From Seison nebaliae (Eukaryota; Rotifera; Pararotatoria; Seisonacea; Seisonidae): a stretch of DNA of 28,382 nt. Location: the NCBI GenBank assembly GCA_023231475.1, contig JALJEE010001422.1, positions 1-28,382 of the forward strand. The letters run 5' to 3'. Below the pieces are notes generated by a model. That model worked only from the letters and a program-made list of their open reading frames with translations, did no database searches and was not told the origin of the DNA. Position 1 is the stretch's first letter, and the number at the start of each line of letters is the position of its first letter. Below, piece by piece: positions 19,313-28,382 of the stretch. The position numbers were made by a program, and so were the translations under genes.

Positions 19313-21629
19313 TTAAATTAATTGTTTTCGAAGTTTGACGAATTCTTCGATACTTTCAGGATTAGCTACAGATCTAATGGAAAAGTCGCGTCCGTTGATT
19401 GCTTCTCTCACAACAATTTCAACTTTCTTCCCATTGTTGGTGTAGGGGATGGAATGACATTGTAAAACTTTCCAAGGAACATGTCTAGGTGATAAATGAA
19501 TGCGAATTTGACTTTTGATCTTTTTCATCAATTCGTCCTCTAATTCCTTCTCTTTCAACTGTCGATTAAATAATTTATAAAGAATGATCAATTAAGGATT
19601 GATGGAACTTGAACGAATAATACGACGACTTCATCTTCGGCCGTCATCGATCTCAATGGAACACACACACTATCCGTCACTTCTGTGACTTGTTCAAGAA
19701 CGTTGTAAATTTCAGCACTGCCAAATCGGACACCATTCGGATTTAACGTTCCATCACTACGTCCCAACATATAAATGCCATTTGTTTCTTTCTCGAATCG
19801 ACAGAAATCTCCATGAGCCCAAATTCCTTGTTCTGAGAGATAGAGATAAAAAAATTGATTTAAATGAAAACTTTCGAATTTCTCGAAATATGAATGAAGA
19901 TATCGTTTATTCTTGTCATCCTCCCAAAAATAGAGTGGCATACATGGAAATGGTTGAACACAAACCAATTCTCCTCGTTCGCCCAATAAATGATGAGATT
20001 CATCACCTCTTCCTTGATTGATTTCATCGGGCCAACATTCGATTGCCATACCAAGATTGGCCGCCTGAATTTCACCTCGTCTCACTGGTAAATCGACGTT
20101 GTCTCCAGCGAAATAAGAGATAATATCCGTTCCACCAGTCACCGAACCGAGCAGCAAATTCTTCTTGAATTTCTCATAGACATAATCATAAGAAGTGGGA
20201 GGTAACGTAGAGCCGGTGGAGAGAATTGTTCTCAAATGAGTCAGTTGATGAGAGGCTGATGGATTGATACCTTTCTGTTCGATCATACAAATGAATTTGG
20301 CACCAGTTCCAAATATCGATACATCACAACGATCAATGAGATCGAAAAGAATATTTCCGTTTAAATCTAATGGCGATCCGTCATAGAAGACGAGCTTGCA
20401 ACCTAAAGCGATCGCACTCACCGACCAATGCCACATCATCCATCCAGGACTGGTATAATACATCATCGTATCATCTGATGTGATATTAGAATGGAGGGAA
20501 TGTTCTTTTAAGTGTTGGACGAATGTGCCACCTTGACCATGAATTAAACATTTCGGTTTACCAGTCGTTCCTGACGAATACATCACATAAAGAGGATGAT
20601 TAAATGGTAATTGGTCGAATTCCAATTTGGGAATTGTCTCAACAAATTCACCTAAAAATTCTTCTCTCGAACAACTAAAAAAAAAGAGGAATGAATTGAA
20701 GAATTTTATTAGAAAAGTTGATTGATAAATAATAAACCAATTTTTGATTGAACGGAATTCATCGAGTCCGACCTCTTCCACATAATTGTAAACGATCAAT
20801 TTCTCCACACTTTCCAATTCTTTGTGAGAGAAAAATGATAATAAAATGATGATAAAACAAATATGAAAATGGGAACCATTCACAATTTCTTTAACTTTCT
20901 CAAACTGTTTATGAATTTTCCCGTTGTAAACAACGGCGTTGACAGTAAAGAGAATTATCGGTCGAATTTGACCAAATCGATCGAGAACACTTTTCGCACC
21001 AAAATCAGGCCCTGCCGCCGTCCATAACGCACCACAACTATTCGCTGCTAACATAGCAACTAAAGTGCGATATGAATTGGGTACATAACCAGCAATGCGA
21101 TCACCATTTTTCACACCATATTTACGGAATGCAGCTGAATATCTGGCAACGTCATCATGCAAATTTTTCCAAGTCTTCTTTCTCAGACTTCCGATCGGTT
21201 GACCTTCACGATGAGAGTAAGAAAAGACTTCATTCCATTGCTCTTTCTCATTCAACGACCATTTGAGAAGTTGCTGAGCATAATTCATTCGGGAGTTGGG
21301 GAACCATTTGGGCAAATTTGACATCTTTTCATAATTCTCTAAAATCTCTTCGTTTTTCATATTATCGCGAATGAAATCGATTTGCATAAATTGTAGAAAT
21401 TCTTTCCAAAACCGTCGAATATCTTCAATAGACCATCGATAAATATCGTTATAACTGTCTAATAAACCATCATTGAATAGATGTGAATAAGAGACAATTC
21501 TTAACTTAATTTAAGAGCAAATTTCTTATTAATTTTTCTCTTGAATAATTCACAATATTTTTTATTTCGAAATAAATCTTCCTGCATTTCCGGACTCCAC
21601 ATTATTCTATTATCAATTCGTTCACTCAT
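19313..21629 (-). CDS. AACS: Acetoacetyl-CoA synthetase, six exons, 686 aa
   Basis: Complement of 21506-21629, 20877-21458, 20738-20819, 19872-20674, 19609-19832 and 19313-19558; introns are 47, 57, 63, 39 and 50 nt with matching phases. The enzyme activates acetoacetate to acetoacetyl-CoA with ATP in the cytosol, feeding ketone carbon into lipid synthesis. N-terminal ACAS-type blocks are present (IMWSPEM, YNDIYRWSIEDIRRFWKEFL, FPNSRMNYAQQLLKW). Also present are the P-loop MYSSGTTGKPK (294-304), SPGWMMWHWSVSA, LSTGSTLPPTSYDYVYEKF, GGTDIIS, RRGEIQAANLGMA, GIWAHGDFCRF, LGRSDGTLNPNGVRFGSAEI and, in the last exon, SPRHVP and NNGKKVEI with the adenylation Lys (K649). Length compares well with human AACS (672). 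The middle three introns keep an open frame, so the unspliced region looks deceptively continuous. Confidence 0.94.
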
Positions 21630-24067
21630 TCTTCTAATTGAAATTAAAAAACAATTAAAATGTTACAACTTTTTCACCTAGTTCGATTGGTGTGATGAAG
21701 TAGATGAATAAAAACTTTTCAAATTCACAATAGACTTCTCTTTCAAATTATGATTTCTCTTTAAACATCTCCAAATATCTAATCACTTCATCACACTATT
21801 AACCAATCTTCCTTCGTACCATATCACGTCAGTCGATATCGCCATGTTTGTATTAACATTTTTTTGTTTTCAGAAAGGAAAGAGAACCTCTCCCAATTTC
21901 ATTAATTTTTCCCAATTTTATTTTAATTCTCTTCACTTAAAAATTACACAATTATCAATTAACTCAAGTTGATTGAAAACAATTATTCATTTCCAGTAAT
22001 TCATATAAACAATTAATTCTTTGTTCATTTAGAAAAATTGAAAATTATTTTACTTTTCTATTCCTTTTTCTAATTGGAAATTCAGAAAAATAATCTTATA
22101 AAATTCAAGAAAATTAAAAAAAATTAAAATTTATTTGAGTACAATTGAGTACATATTTAATAGACAATAGGGTGAGGAAACTTCCATATTGAAAAAAATG
22201 GGTGAGGAAATTTCCATAATGAAAAAAATGGGTGAGGAAATTTCCATAATGAAAAAAGTGGGTGAGGAAATCACCGTTTCGCTGCTAATTTTGGAAAATT
22301 TTATATAGGGTGAGGAAAAGTCCGGCAACCTACTTATGTACCCTACACCTACACATCTATTAGTGAACAAAATGAACGTCTGAAATTACTTGTCAATATT
22401 ATATAATGTACTAGAAGGTGTTTTTTACATCATTTAATGTTATAATAATATTGTTCAGTTCTAAAATCGTTATTCGAAAAAAAAATTAAAAACTGTTTTT
22501 TTTTTATTCCAATCATTCATTATTGGAATTGTTAGTTTAAAATAGTTATCAATGGAATGTTGTTAAAAACTTTAGTCTCTGAAATGCTTCGTTAAATTTT
22601 GAAGAAAATCAAGTTTTATTTGAGAATAGTTCCAAAATTCTTCAAAAGATTATGAAGATCCCTGCTAAATTTATACAAATGTAAACTGTTGTAAATAATT
22701 AGTTTTGGCAAATAAATTAACATATTATTTTTGGTATATTTAGTTATAAGATTGATTTAAGACACGTGAATGAACGATATATCAACTGTAAATATTTATT
22801 TACAACGTTCAAAATTTATGTAGACAAACCATATTTCTGGAATTAGAAATTGATTATTTTTTTTTTTTTTATTAATCATACCAAATCCCCGCGGGGCAAA
22901 TTTTATGTTTCTGTTTTATATCGTTTCTGAATATTGAAATAATCTTTTTATATATAACTTTCTCTATTTTCTTACAACCATAATTAATAATAAATTAGAC
23001 TGGATTTTATTTAATCTTTAAAAAATTTTTAAATTCGAATTAAAAATAACGATTCCTGTTTTGTTTATTTTCACAAGTTTAGATAACAGATTTTAATATT
23101 TTAAGAAAGAAATATTAATTATCTTTAAAAAAAATCAAGTTTTATAGTTATTGTGCATATAGTTATGATATACACATTATATTTAATATTAACTATTTTC
23201 CCACATTTCCGATGAAAACGTCGTCGTTAGTTGTGGAATCGATATGGATATTTGTCTCCCTTCCATAATATTATATGATATTGAACTAATTAATGATTAA
23301 TCATTTTCGATAATTTCCTTAATGTTTAGGGTAGTGATGAATATAGAGAAAATATTAAATGGATAGAAAAATTTAGTTTCTATTAGAGAAAAAATATTCT
23401 AAATATTTATCGTTCCATATTTCGCCAACCATTCTTTCATTGACCTTTTCAGAATGAATTAATCGTGTCAAACTGGTCATCAAATGTCTGTTAGTTGTTC
23501 CAGGTAGGAGTAATGGAGTAACTAACAGAAAGTATATATATTTCGATTCCTTATAGTTTAGGAACTTGTACATAAAATTCAACTACTAATAATAAGTACA
23601 ATAATAAATGTACATATTCTAAATGGAATCGATCGATGGAGGAGAGTTGTCGATGATGAGCACATTCCACATAGACATACGTAATGATAATGATCGATGA
23701 TAAAACAGGAAATGGGATAGGTTTTCAGCTAAAACTTTTAAGAAGAAAATAAAATATTCTTTTTCTATTTCCAATGGTAAAAATGGGAAATGTTACTGCA
23801 TCATCCAGATGGATATTGCGTCTTAATCCGGATAACTACGTAAAAAGAGTAAACAGCTTGAGAAGTAGTTTAGTTACTGTACTAAAAGTCATATATAAAA
23901 TTATGAAACGTTTTCGTTCTTTTACGTTTTGTTTCTTTTTTCTTTTATTTTCTTAATCAGTTTTCTTCATTTCGCTAATTTCTATTAGAAAGATAAAACT
24001 CTGAACTTCTTTAACAAATCGTTGTAAGTAAAATCCTCCGAACACATCAATCACTTGACATAGGACC
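21630..24067. other. Gene-poor AT-rich stretch, about 2.4 kb
   Basis: This is the longest stretch without a supported gene. It contains a 30-bp tandem repeat (22170-22271), a long T run near 22857-22871, and AT-rich low-complexity DNA. Short open frames at 23373-23582 (-) and 23774-23956 (+) show no family resemblance and are not called. Confidence 0.45.
22170..22321. repeat. 30-bp minisatellite, three full units plus two degenerate copies
   Basis: Units start at 22170, 22200 and 22230, each GGGTGAGGAAA, then [CT]TTCCATAATG-like, then an A run. A fourth, truncated unit starts at 22260. A detached copy of the head GGGTGAGGAAA occurs at 22308. Each full unit contains a near-perfect or perfect palindrome GGAAATTTCC. 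The array is non-coding as far as I can see. Confidence 0.9.
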
Positions 24068-24478
24068 ATGACCTTCCCAACCCTAATGTCAATGGTTGTT
24101 GTACTACTGGTCTGTTCAGCACTATCGGAAATCACCGAAGTACCGATAACCAATTCATCTATCGTACTAGAGTTATTGGGCGCTCTGCCTAACTCAACTG
24201 CAACTACAACTGCGTCCACAAAACTCACCACCCAAACCAGTTCAACTATTCCCGTTTCAACTTCCCGCACTAGTGCTCATTATGTTAAATTGTTAGGCAC
24301 CGAAACACCAACGACGAAACCAACGAGTAGAATCATAATGGTCAAGCCGAAATATAAATCATTCTCTACCGGTAGTTTCATTGGCGGTATGATACTATCA
24401 GCATCGCTCATATTCGCAGGATTCGTTGCATTTGCCTTCTACAAAAAACGATCAGCCACATATAATCGAATGACATGA
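24068..24478 (+). CDS. CD164: CD164/endolyn-like sialomucin, 136 aa
   Basis: An intronless frame starts at ATG 24068 with signal peptide MTFPTLMSMVVVLLVCSALS. A Thr/Ser-rich mucin-like ectodomain follows (residues 28-90: TTTAS, TTQTSST, TPTTKPTS) with sequons NSS and NST. Then come KSFSTGSFIGGMILSASL and the single membrane helix (about 103-124), and a short tail FYKKRSATYNRMT. The juxtamembrane SFIGG block, helix and tail length match vertebrate CD164/endolyn (ASFIGGIVLV...NYHTL), and YNRM fits the tyrosine-based lysosomal sorting motif at the same spot. These proteins are heavily O-glycosylated adhesion or endosomal proteins. The Cys-rich segment of vertebrate CD164 is absent, so this is a short mucin form. 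AATAAA lies at 24890. Confidence 0.75.
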   Translation: MTFPTLMSMVVVLLVCSALSEITEVPITNSSIVLELLGALPNSTATTTASTKLTTQTSSTIPVSTSRTSAHYVKLLGTETPTTKPTSRIIMVKPKYKSFSTGSFIGGMILSASLIFAGFVAFAFYKKRSATYNRMT

Positions 24479-24889
24479 TGAAAAGAAATATCTTCATTCA
24501 TAACCGAAAAATCCAACATTCATGTCGAAGTTCTCAATCTCTACAATTCATGTTCTTCACGCGTGCTATTTTACGCTGAAGTCAATCAGAACTTTTACAT
24601 CTAATCCTTTCTTTTCAAACTCTTATTTCCACACTTCAACTCATTTCTATTTGATATGTTTTCGCCTCACAATTTATTCTTTCAACGTCCAACACTTATC
24701 TATAAATTTATTGAATCTTTAATTAAGATTAAACTGTTTCTTATTCTCCTTCTTCAGAGATGTTGTACTCTTCTATCCTCGTGCTATAAAATGCACGAAA
24801 AATATCTCTTTGGTTTAGTTAATATACACTATATTCCATTTTATACTCACCACGTTTTCGCTGGTATAAACACATATTGTACGGTATAA

Positions 24890-24895
24890 AATAAA
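24890..24895 (+). promoter_or_regulatory. Poly(A) signal AATAAA, CD164-like gene
   Basis: This canonical hexamer lies about 410 nt after the stop and implies a long 3' UTR. The short open frames between 24522 and 24889 would lie in it. Confidence 0.4.
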
Positions 24896-25360
24896 CAGAA
24901 ATTTAAGATATTACTATTAATCAGAACTCAATTTTCAAAAACAGTAAATAATTATGTGACATTATATTTCTTTTTGGTAATTTTTATTTTTTAATGTAAT
25001 TTAACAAACAGAGTATAGCGGGATATTTTTTTCTAACGTGACCAGTAAGAAATTTAAGCAATAATTTCGAGAACAAAAGAAAGTTAACTGAACTCTGAAG
25101 GAAAATGCAGTGTTATTCCATGAAACATTTAATCTATTTCATTGTTTCAATTTTATAAACTTTGTTTATTTCGGTGGAGATTATACCTAATTGAAACAGT
25201 TCGGTTATAAAACAGTCACAATAATATGCCTTATTTTAGCATTTGGGAAAAAAATATTTATGCGATTAGTTTTGAACAGAATCGAGCATATATATAAATT
25301 CTCGTAAAAATATTAAGAATATAAGAATAAGTTGAAAAAAACGAAGGAGTTTGACTAGAA
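24896..25360. other. Intergenic, upstream of tetraspanin
   Basis: No gene was seen. A TATATAAA element near 25290-25297 lies about 65 nt upstream of the tetraspanin ATG and is a candidate core promoter in an AT-rich background. Confidence 0.4.
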
Positions 25361-26218
25361 ATGCGCACAAATATCAAAAGAGGTTATGATTATGAAGAAT
25401 TTCATTTCGTTACTCCAGTCTATAAATGTTGTCTCATCTTGACATCATTGATTTTTATTCTAAGTGCATCAATGCTTACATGTTTACTGACGATCTATGC
25501 ACTTAAACCTAGCATCTTGACATCAGATACGTCGACTGAGTTTTTTCTCAAATATCTTAACAAAGTATCGAGTTGGCGTCGAAATGTCACCCTGACAATT
25601 GGAGCATTTATTATCGTCTTCCTTATTGCAATGTGCATCATGAATCTTCTACTCATCTTATATCATACGAAGGAATTGTACAATTATTTCATTGTACTTC
25701 TCTCCATTCTATTCGTGTTATCGATTGTTTTCGTCATATTTACGATAGTTCAAAAGTATGGAAGTATAACTCACTTAGCCCAGCGACATATTTACATACC
25801 ATATAACAACATTTTACAGAACAATACCCAAACACGAATTAGTAAAGATTTATCTTTTGTGAGTCGTTTCGAAAACGAACATAATTGTTGTGGTTGGGTA
25901 GGTGAGAGAAGTTGTGTGGAACGTTTACAACTCTGCTGGAAAATAGCCAATAGTTATGTAACAGTTATATTCTCTTATCTTTTCAGTATGGGAGTTATCG
26001 TCTTTATCACGGTTGCCGCCACCATTGGAGTATCGTCCATTCAACCAGATAAACGTAACAAAAGTGATATGTTTGCCGGGGCATTAACGCGTACGGCGTA
26101 TCCTCTGAATGCCCAATCAAATTTTTCATTATCGATCGAAGATTACAAAACTATAGCACGTCATCCCGCCCAAGTATATGAAGATTCAGAGAAATTGGAC
26201 TTATTAACTATGCCCTAA
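25361..26218 (+). CDS. Tetraspanin, 285 aa, intronless
   Basis: Four membrane helices lie at about residues 24-46, 77-100, 108-130 and 201-225. There is a small first loop, and a large extracellular loop (131-200) holds the hallmark CCG motif (HNCCGW, 176-178) plus C185 and C192, giving the four Cys of the minimal tetraspanin loop. Sequons occur at NVT and NNT. CC at 23-24 beside helix 1 is a typical palmitoylation site. The C-terminal tail of about 60 residues is longer than usual (ending YEDSEKLDLLTMP) with Tyr-containing segments. Tetraspanins organise membrane microdomains with integrins, proteases and receptors. Subfamily not assigned. AATAAA lies 57 nt after the stop, and the gene converges with the NAAA-like gene. 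Confidence 0.88.
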   Translation: MRTNIKRGYDYEEFHFVTPVYKCCLILTSLIFILSASMLTCLLTIYALKPSILTSDTSTEFFLKYLNKVSSWRRNVTLTIGAFIIVFLIAMCIMNLLLILYHTKELYNYFIVLLSILFVLSIVFVIFTIVQKYGSITHLAQRHIYIPYNNILQNNTQTRISKDLSFVSRFENEHNCCGWVGERSCVERLQLCWKIANSYVTVIFSYLFSMGVIVFITVAATIGVSSIQPDKRNKSDMFAGALTRTAYPLNAQSNFSLSIEDYKTIARHPAQVYEDSEKLDLLTMP

Positions 26219-26274
26219 CTTAATATCATTCAAACTATTTCATCTAGTTGAAGAAGTAGAAAAGAAGATTTGAA

Positions 26275-26280
26275 ATAAAA
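26275..26280 (+). promoter_or_regulatory. Poly(A) signal AATAAA, tetraspanin gene
   Basis: The hexamer lies in the 206-bp convergent gap between the tetraspanin and NAAA-like genes, 57 nt after the tetraspanin stop. Confidence 0.55.
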
Positions 26281-26424
26281 ACATAGAAGAGAGAAAATAA
26301 ATTAATGAAGGAATTTGATGAAAATTGATATTTAAATAAATTACAGGAAATAATTTTACAGTTTTATATTCACAATTGTCAGATATTTTCATTAAAAATT
26401 TGAAATATACCAAAATTGAAAGTT

Positions 26425-27459
26425 TCATCTTAAAATTACTTGAAATAATTCCGGTTGTTGTGGAGACATGACACAAGTGTAAATTGTCAAGTTGTTCACA
26501 ATCGGTTTAGTATCAAGAACAGAGAGTAAAGTATTCTTATTAAATCGTTGCCTTCCTATTCCGTTCAATAAATGTATAGCCGGATCTCGTCGATCGTCAC
26601 CAGGTTTCGGTGTTGTCCAACGGTCGTAATTCGTTTCAAGGACATACCATCGTCCATCATTGATGTTTATGGGATATATGTCAACTGCTCGATCCGCATC
26701 TCTTGTTATAACGACACCTTGTTCATGTTCATTACCGGCCATAATATAGTATGCCGGAGAAATGAGACTGATAGTTGACATATATTGGACAGCAGAATTG
26801 AATGAATTAAATTGATCAAAAACTGATCTGGCCGCAACTGTTGCAGGCCAAGCATCGGAATCTATCCAAAATCTTAAAATTTCTTCCCATTCTTTCATGG
26901 TAAAACGTTGATTCAAACTGAGAGAGAATCCATGGTCCTTTTGACCAGAATTCACACCGATCACACCAGGAAATCCGACGACTTTGTAAGAAATATTCTT
27001 TTGAATACTCTCAAAATTGAGAAGGAATACCATTCCACGTAATTGGTCTGTGTAATCGAAATCTAAATTTCTTCCATGTATCACATGACCATCGGAATTC
27101 TCGCCCACAATACTCGTACAATGAGCGGTGAAGTCGTATAAAACGTTTGCGAGAACTATATCACTCAACAACAAATCGGGACATGACACTTTGCCTGTTT
27201 CATAAATTCCGATTATCTCCTCTCGATATGGTGAAGGCCAATTCCTCTCCACATTATTAGCGATGATGTCAAACAACCAAAATAAATCTGATGGAATAAC
27301 TTTCTCAATATCTTTCGTGATTGAACAGATTTGTTTCGAGTTATCTCTTGTAACTTCATCAAACCGTCGATGTGGATCAATATCAAGATTTATCTTATAT
27401 TCTTTCAAACCATAAATAATTGGAATTAAAAACCATAATCTTATGACAAATTTTAACAT
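26425..27459 (-). CDS. NAAA: N-acylethanolamine acid amidase / acid ceramidase-like hydrolase, 344 aa
   Basis: This is a lysosomal amidase of the Ntn (choloylglycine) superfamily that cleaves fatty-acid amides such as palmitoylethanolamide, or ceramide in the sister family. The start is ATG 27457-27459, giving signal peptide MLKFVIRLWFLIPIIYG. The proenzyme N-part (INLDIDPHRRF, VERNWPSPYREEI) precedes the self-cleavage site TAH|CTSIV with nucleophile C114. Then come HGRNLDFDY (R130, D133, at the same spacing as human NAAA C126/R142/D145), NSGQKDHGFSLSLNQRF, YYIMAGNEHEQGVVITRD and LETNYDRWTTP (Asn of the oxyanion site). The end NNLTIYTCVMSPQQPELFQV matches NAAA more than acid ceramidase. Length is near human NAAA (359). 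It is intronless. Upstream in-frame sequence to 27531 lacks an ATG. Confidence 0.92.
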   Translation of the reverse strand: MLKFVIRLWFLIPIIYGLKEYKINLDIDPHRRFDEVTRDNSKQICSITKDIEKVIPSDLFWLFDIIANNVERNWPSPYREEIIGIYETGKVSCPDLLLSDIVLANVLYDFTAHCTSIVGENSDGHVIHGRNLDFDYTDQLRGMVFLLNFESIQKNISYKVVGFPGVIGVNSGQKDHGFSLSLNQRFTMKEWEEILRFWIDSDAWPATVAARSVFDQFNSFNSAVQYMSTISLISPAYYIMAGNEHEQGVVITRDADRAVDIYPININDGRWYVLETNYDRWTTPKPGDDRRDPAIHLLNGIGRQRFNKNTLLSVLDTKPIVNNLTIYTCVMSPQQPELFQVILR

Positions 27460-28250
27460 TCTTCTTTTTCTTGATTTTTTAATGAAATATTTACTAGTGA
27501 ATGTCCCATTGAATGTCAGGAAGGTCAACAAAAAATTTACTTTTTATTGACAACAAAGTTGCAATGATTTTCTGTATAAATTTCAAGATTCTGTCTTGTC
27601 ATTTCAAGATGATCATCCGTCAATTAATCATGAGTGAAGAGGTATGTCTCATCAAAAGTCCATAATCATAAGGTTCGGTTCCTCATATATTATGGGAAAA
27701 TGATCCATATTCGATATGTTCCGTATACATATAGACTTCATATCATAATGTCACTTATTTATATCATACATCCTATATGTAAATGAGGTGACTTACAAAA
27801 AGGATTTAATGTGAGAGGGGAAGAAGGACTATTAATTAGTCGATATGTAAAAGATGAGAGGATAGTTTATTAAGCGAAAGATTAATAAATAGAGGAAGAG
27901 TATGTAAATTGATAAATTGGTTTGTAAATGGTTTATGGTTTTAGATATTAAGTATGAGGTAAAGTATTGTAAAAAGGAAATTCTATTCATAGTAGTACGG
28001 GATGATTAATCGGTTTGAACTTGTTCTTGAACTTTGTTAACACATTAGGGTTAAATGAAAGAGGATTAATCAGTCAGTGCATTTCGTAACTTGTTACTTA
28101 ATCATGAGCAATTAAGGAGTACTTCCAGAAGAGGACTATGAGTACTCTGACACGAACCTATCGGTGACATCATGCTGATGTAAGTGGACATATGCCGGGG
28201 TGATAGGGGCATTCCAGCCAGTTTAGTTTCATCCATCAGGCTAGTGCTGT
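27460..28250. other. Intergenic, nothing supported
   Basis: AT-rich sequence carrying the promoter of the NAAA-like gene. The right part (from about 28090) is less AT-rich than the rest, which may mean exonic or transposon-derived DNA, but no frame or family was recognised there. Confidence 0.35.
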
Positions 28251-28382
28251 TCACACGAACACGAACAAAAATGGACTGTTCTCGAATATAATTGTGATGT
28301 CTGGTTTTTGAAAATCAGTTGGACGAGAACGAAATACATTGTTCTTCTCAATACCGCTCGAACGAATGTTCTCATTTCGTTC
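28251..28382 (-). CDS. Possible serpin-like C-terminal exon, cut by the window edge
   Basis: On the minus strand an open frame runs from the window edge to TGA at 28251-28253, with VFRSRPTDFQKPDITIIF then ENSPFLFVFV. The block [DNQ]-[S]-P-F-L-F-x-F after an aromatic-rich strand resembles the serpin signature near the C-terminus (for example F-x-A-D-H-P-F-L-F-x-I). However, the preceding small residue is Glu here, and the reactive-loop hinge is not evident. The frame could splice out at the GTGTGA at 28256. Only about 42 residues are visible, so this is a weak call. Confidence 0.28.
   Translation of the reverse strand, partial: ERNENIRSSGIEKNNVFRSRPTDFQKPDITIIFENSPFLFVFV

Noticed and set aside
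22170-22321. Possible CRISPR-like direct repeats
   Set aside because: Units are head-to-tail without spacers, in a eukaryotic genome; it is a minisatellite.
22131-22370. 79-codon minus-strand frame with repeated MEISSPIFF-like units
   Set aside because: The periodic peptide is simply the 30-bp minisatellite, whose length is a multiple of three.
23373-23582. 69-codon minus-strand frame
   Set aside because: No start context, domain or splice partner recognised; expected by chance in this AT-rich stretch, though an isolated exon cannot be excluded.
23774-23956. 60-codon plus-strand frame upstream of the CD164-like gene (MGNVTASSRWILRL)
   Set aside because: It could not be joined in frame to the CD164-like signal peptide, and its end is a Phe-rich low-complexity run.
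24522-24889. Two short plus-strand frames after the CD164-like stop
   Set aside because: They fall before the first AATAAA at 24890, so are most likely 3' UTR; the composition is low-complexity.

Overview
The window is strongly AT-rich eukaryotic DNA. Genes lie close together, with very short GT-AG introns of about 39-70 nt that are typical of compact invertebrate genomes, and many genes carry AATAAA signals soon after their stops. The gene set is animal: caveolin, Ly6/quiver-like proteins, CHK2, GILT, an SV2-type transporter, tetraspanin, a CD164-like sialomucin, an NAAA-like amidase. Presence of a caveolin argues against a higher fly. A compact arthropod, perhaps an acariform mite, is my best guess, but the sequence alone does not settle it.

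Layout. 1-120: last exon of a gene that enters from the left; an exon-like segment resembling it sits at 2983-3086. 1204-2405 (-): an unrecognised six-exon type I membrane protein. 4140-4605 (+): a small caveolin. 4828-5711 (-): a decayed LINE reverse transcriptase. 5957-7102 (+): a two-helix membrane protein with a RING-like C-terminus. 7621-8110 (+): a Ly6 protein. 8948-11076 (+): CHK2 checkpoint kinase in ten exons. 11816-12756 (+): GILT-family protein. 13090-13585 (-): second Ly6/quiver-like protein. 14275-15807 (-): SV2-type transporter, divergent from HIBADH at 16124-17032 (+). 17181-18010 (-): unknown basic, Ser-rich protein. 19313-21629 (-): acetoacetyl-CoA synthetase in six exons. 21630-24067: AT-rich gene-poor stretch with a 30-bp tandem repeat. 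24068-24478 (+): CD164-like sialomucin. 25361-26218 (+): tetraspanin, convergent with an NAAA/acid-ceramidase-like gene at 26425-27459 (-). 28251-28382 (-): a possible terminal exon of a serpin-like gene at the right edge.

The genes do not form an operon or one pathway. Many encode secretory or membrane proteins (caveolin, RING-like membrane protein, two Ly6, GILT, SV2-like, CD164-like, tetraspanin, NAAA-like, the 1204-2405 gene), with CHK2, HIBADH and AACS among them. I rebuilt spliced models by hand from reading-frame continuity, splice sites and family resemblance. Exon joins marked as weaker should be tested with RNA data. No rRNA, tRNA, CRISPR array or virus-derived element was recognised.
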